Shown: in pieces, positions 61,118 through 64,000 of the stretch
Layout of the letters: each line of letters opens with the position of its first letter
How positions within the stretch are numbered: the first letter of the stretch is position 1
The notes under the pieces: model-generated
The model's database searches: none
The model's input: only the letters and a program-made list of their open reading frames with translations
What the model was told of the DNA's origin: nothing
Program-made: the position numbers and the translations under genes
Assembly: GCF_964204865.1 (NCBI RefSeq)
Contig: NC_135262.1
Coordinates: 9,486,001-9,550,000 of the forward strand
Source: Styela clava
Lineage: Eukaryota; Chordata; Ascidiacea; Stolidobranchia; Styelidae
DNA length: 64,000 bases
Direction: 5' to 3'

Positions 61118-61917
61118 TAAATAGTGGAACGTGTGTTTCCGAATATATTTATACAGCGTACATTTTTTAAATTGTTCCAGTATTTTATTTAAAATATTGA
61201 TACAAACGAGCATGATGTTGTTAAAAGTCGAAGTTTGAAAAAATAGACGCAGAGAAAAGGTATTATGTGTTTGGCTGACCACCTGTACTAATATATACAG
61301 TATATGCCTCTTTCTGGATATTCAAGAACAATTATATTCCTGTTAATAATAATAAAATTACAGGAGGAGGATGTTTTAAATTTTATATGGACGTTCACCA
61401 CTTATGAAAGGGATGTAGGAAAATTACTGTGTGACATCATATTAAAGAGAAGTGACAAGGGTCAATTTTCAAGTAATGGGTTAATAAAGTTATTTTGAAC
61501 TAATTTGCTTGTATACACAGACTATTGTAACAACCTGTACAAATATTACGTTTCCTAGTCAGTCTGCTAGTAGGGCATAGAAAAAAATATAGTCCAATTT
61601 CAGGAAGGCGTCAAAATAATAGAAAACCAGCTAATATTATAATATTTCTTGATGTTATGGGCTGTGGACTGACAAAAATAGAAATTTGGACCAAGTCCGT
61701 CTTGATATCGTCACAAAAGCTACAAAATGGAACTGCACAATAAAGCATGAGATTGAATTTATCGAAAAAAAAATTCTTATTCACTGAAGGGCAAATTTCA
61801 ATATGACGTTAAAGAGCTCCCAAAGTTTTGAAACAAATCTATTAGTTGTGTTTAATAGGTTTTAGTGTTTTGGGTAGGTGATCGAGGGTATTCGAGTGTG
61901 CGGGATTAGGTCAAGGG
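61118..61917. other. Intergenic, no feature recognised
   Basis: The open frame at 61304-61498 has no family match. No transposon end was seen before 61918. Confidence 0.35.
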
Positions 61918-62193
61918 CCGTGTTCCCTTCAAAGTGTGTGCGTGTGCGCGCGCACATAGCTTTCAGAGGCTGCGCACACGCATAGATTTACTGCGCACAG
62001 ACGTATTTCGATGTAATGTAACCATGTTCTCGGTTGGCAGGTTGAGAAAGTTTGTTGTTGGCCCACCCATTATCCGGTTAGAACGCCAAAATTTCTTCAT
62101 AGATTTTTGCACAAATATTAGTAATTTCCAAAAAAGTGCGCACACACCAAAATTTCTGCGCACACATACTACAAAAAATTGAAGGGAACATTG
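61918..62193. mobile_element. hAT-type MITE with GC-rich, alternating purine-pyrimidine ends (276 bp)
   Basis: The ends ccgtgttcccttcaa and ttgaagggaacattg are inverted repeats, with gtgtgcgcgcgcaca-type sequence next to both. Flanks gtcaaggg (61910-61917) and gtcagggg (62194-62201) match at 7 of 8 positions. No coding capacity; the overlapping open frames on both strands are by-products. Confidence 0.85.
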
Positions 62194-62201
62194 GTCAGGG
62201 G

Positions 62202-64000
62202 ACATGTTGGTTGTGGTCGCGATATGCTTGGCAGTTAACAAAAGTGATTGACTCTCTGTCTACCTTCCGTGGCTGCAAAAACTTTTAATACAGACGCTAG
62301 ATGCCATTGGAGTTATACAAAAAATGCCAAATTTACGTACTTCTTTGTATTTTTTTATACTCACGGCCCTCATTTGTTCATTCTACATATTACTGTGTCC
62401 TGATCTAAAATAAGAGTTCATTATAGTAACTTTATGATATAATTTACTTCCTGAACAGACGTAATTTTGAACGATCGTGTAAAACTAGCTAATTTTCCTC
62501 AAAGTTTATAGTTATAATTTATATGAAGACAAAAATGTCTTTTTCATTTAACTATTGAATCCAACCAGTTCAAATTTTTGAGCCATTTTTTAAACTGGCA
62601 GTTGTAAGCCGTCAACAAGAGATTCACAAAAAGTCGTCTGTGGGCAGCAGAGGTGTGTTGGTTCACCATCAGTGACTGGTCATTTATGTTTGGAGCGTTA
62701 AAGTACGATACAAGGGCTTATCCAATAAGAGCGTTCAACATATAGTTGCCGCATTGTGAGGGAAGACGAGGAAATCAATCTTAAAATCAGAGAACATTGC
62801 CCCACCTGCAATAAGACTTGTACGGATAATGAAAAGCGGATTTACTCAGTGAGACATTTTACTGTAGCATACTATTTTGTGCTTGCTAGGGAAATTGAAA
62901 TAAGTATGTCGTATGTTAGTAACAAAATATCAGCTTGAACAAAAATAAGAGCAGATGTTACTTATATACGTGTTTTCTTCTTTGATCCCATATTACTGTA
63001 TATTCCAGAATACATTTTATTAGCTTCTCTTATTAGCTGAGCACCAAGATTGCTGTCAAGATCAGAGAACAGGTGTGGCAAGGTACAATCCGCTGTTTAA
63101 AGGTTGTATATTATCGGCATTTGTGTACGTATTAGATATATATAATGTCCGAGAATTGACTGACTAGAGTTTGATAAACTTCGTTGACCGAGTCTGACTA
63201 GTAAGCCGACTCTTTGCCCTCAACGCCAACGCGAATGATTAGACGTTAAAAAATCCATATTTGATTTTATTTGTAGATTTTCAAAAAACACTGAATGCAA
63301 TCCTAAAACTTCTCAAGACTTGAAAACGTGATCTCATGATCACGTCGTAAACAGAAATTCTTATTACCTCAATATGGGCAATTATGTACGCCGTACGGAT
63401 AGGAAACGTGATTATTAGGTTTATAAATTAACTTATGATCTAGTACACATTACGTGGCGCCAGTAACATTTATTGCTATCGAAGATGCATTTTTGGAGAA
63501 TCACTGCTTTTTGATTCGCATACTTTTTCACTATAATTTAATATATAGGCCAGGCTCTAATAATATTGTCCATATGTTTTGCATGTAAGTACATATCATG
63601 TAAAGTTTACGTTATTGACTATGCACGCTCGTATGATGTACAGCACGATTTTGCTTTCAACAATTCAAAAGATGCATGTTAAAATATCAGCCGCACGTTT
63701 GACTGGATACAACCAAATTTCAGTAAAGTATTTCGTATTAAATGCATTGTGGCAAGCTGCCCTATATGTACAATAACTAGTCTTTAAGCTTTTTATGTAA
63801 GTAATGAAATAACGCACATACCGAGCGCAAAATCTTTATCAAAATATTTGAAAATTCAACACATTTTCCTGTTTTATCACTCGAACCTATTTGTTTAGGT
63901 ATATTTAAATAACTTTTAATAACTATAAATAACAGATAAATGTTAGAAAAAAAAAATACTTCTATGTATTTGATAAATACCACACCTCATTTAGAAATAT
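62202..64000. other. Right edge, no gene recognised
   Basis: Open frames at 62756-62938 (contains CPTCNKTC), 63579 and 63777 (minus) are short and unsupported. No repeat of the families described above was seen. Confidence 0.35.

Noticed and set aside
62756-62938. Short frame with CPTCNKTC, considered as a zinc-binding exon
   Set aside because: Only one CxxC pair with no second half, no splice context, surrounded by non-coding AT-rich sequence.

Overview
The window looks like nuclear DNA of an invertebrate animal, most likely an invertebrate deuterostome such as a tunicate (inference). It is AT-rich, its genes are split by mostly 0.2-6 kb GT-AG introns, and it carries metazoan-only gene families (an interferon regulatory factor, a receptor tyrosine kinase with FN3/EGF-like ectodomain, and a collagen/Caspr-like secreted protein). 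All gene models below were built by hand from open frames, splice sites and phase agreement, so ends and small exons need transcript support.

Layout: (1) 1-8 kb is gene-poor. It holds a near-identical copy of one exon of the downstream receptor kinase (688-825), a 929-bp hAT element with a perfect 8-bp target duplication, and three of five copies of a ~300-bp Helentron/DINE-1-like repeat. (2) 8,070-17,765, plus strand: a six-exon IRF-family transcription factor with a very divergent DNA-binding domain and a well-kept IRF association domain. (3) 21,189-28,721, minus strand: a seven-exon, 288-residue protein of unknown family. Its 6-kb intron holds a ~2.5-kb satellite of ~94-bp units, a MITE, and a 139-bp hairpin with a hammerhead-ribozyme-like centre. 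(4) 28.7-38.1 kb: no gene recognised. (5) 38,112-47,556, plus: a 17-exon, 874-residue receptor tyrosine kinase with an HGD instead of HRD catalytic motif. (6) 49,919-54,033, plus: a secreted protein joining a short collagen helix to a Caspr-type fibrinogen-like domain, with two tandem 123-nt exons that may be alternatives. (7) 55,172-57,254, minus: a small TMEM243-like membrane protein. (8) 59,784-61,094, plus: an intronless BAAT/acyl-CoA thioesterase with a peroxisomal SRL C-terminus. (9) 61.1-64 kb: no gene recognised, one hAT-type MITE.

The genes do not form a pathway. The IRF (immune or developmental regulation), the receptor kinase and the secreted collagen/fibrinogen-like protein are each typical of expanded, fast-evolving animal families. 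Much of the non-coding sequence is small non-autonomous DNA transposons, several with target-site duplications readable in the sequence. The most unusual items are the hairpin with the hammerhead-like core, the paired 123-nt exons, the duplicated kinase exon and the non-canonical catalytic residues of the kinase.
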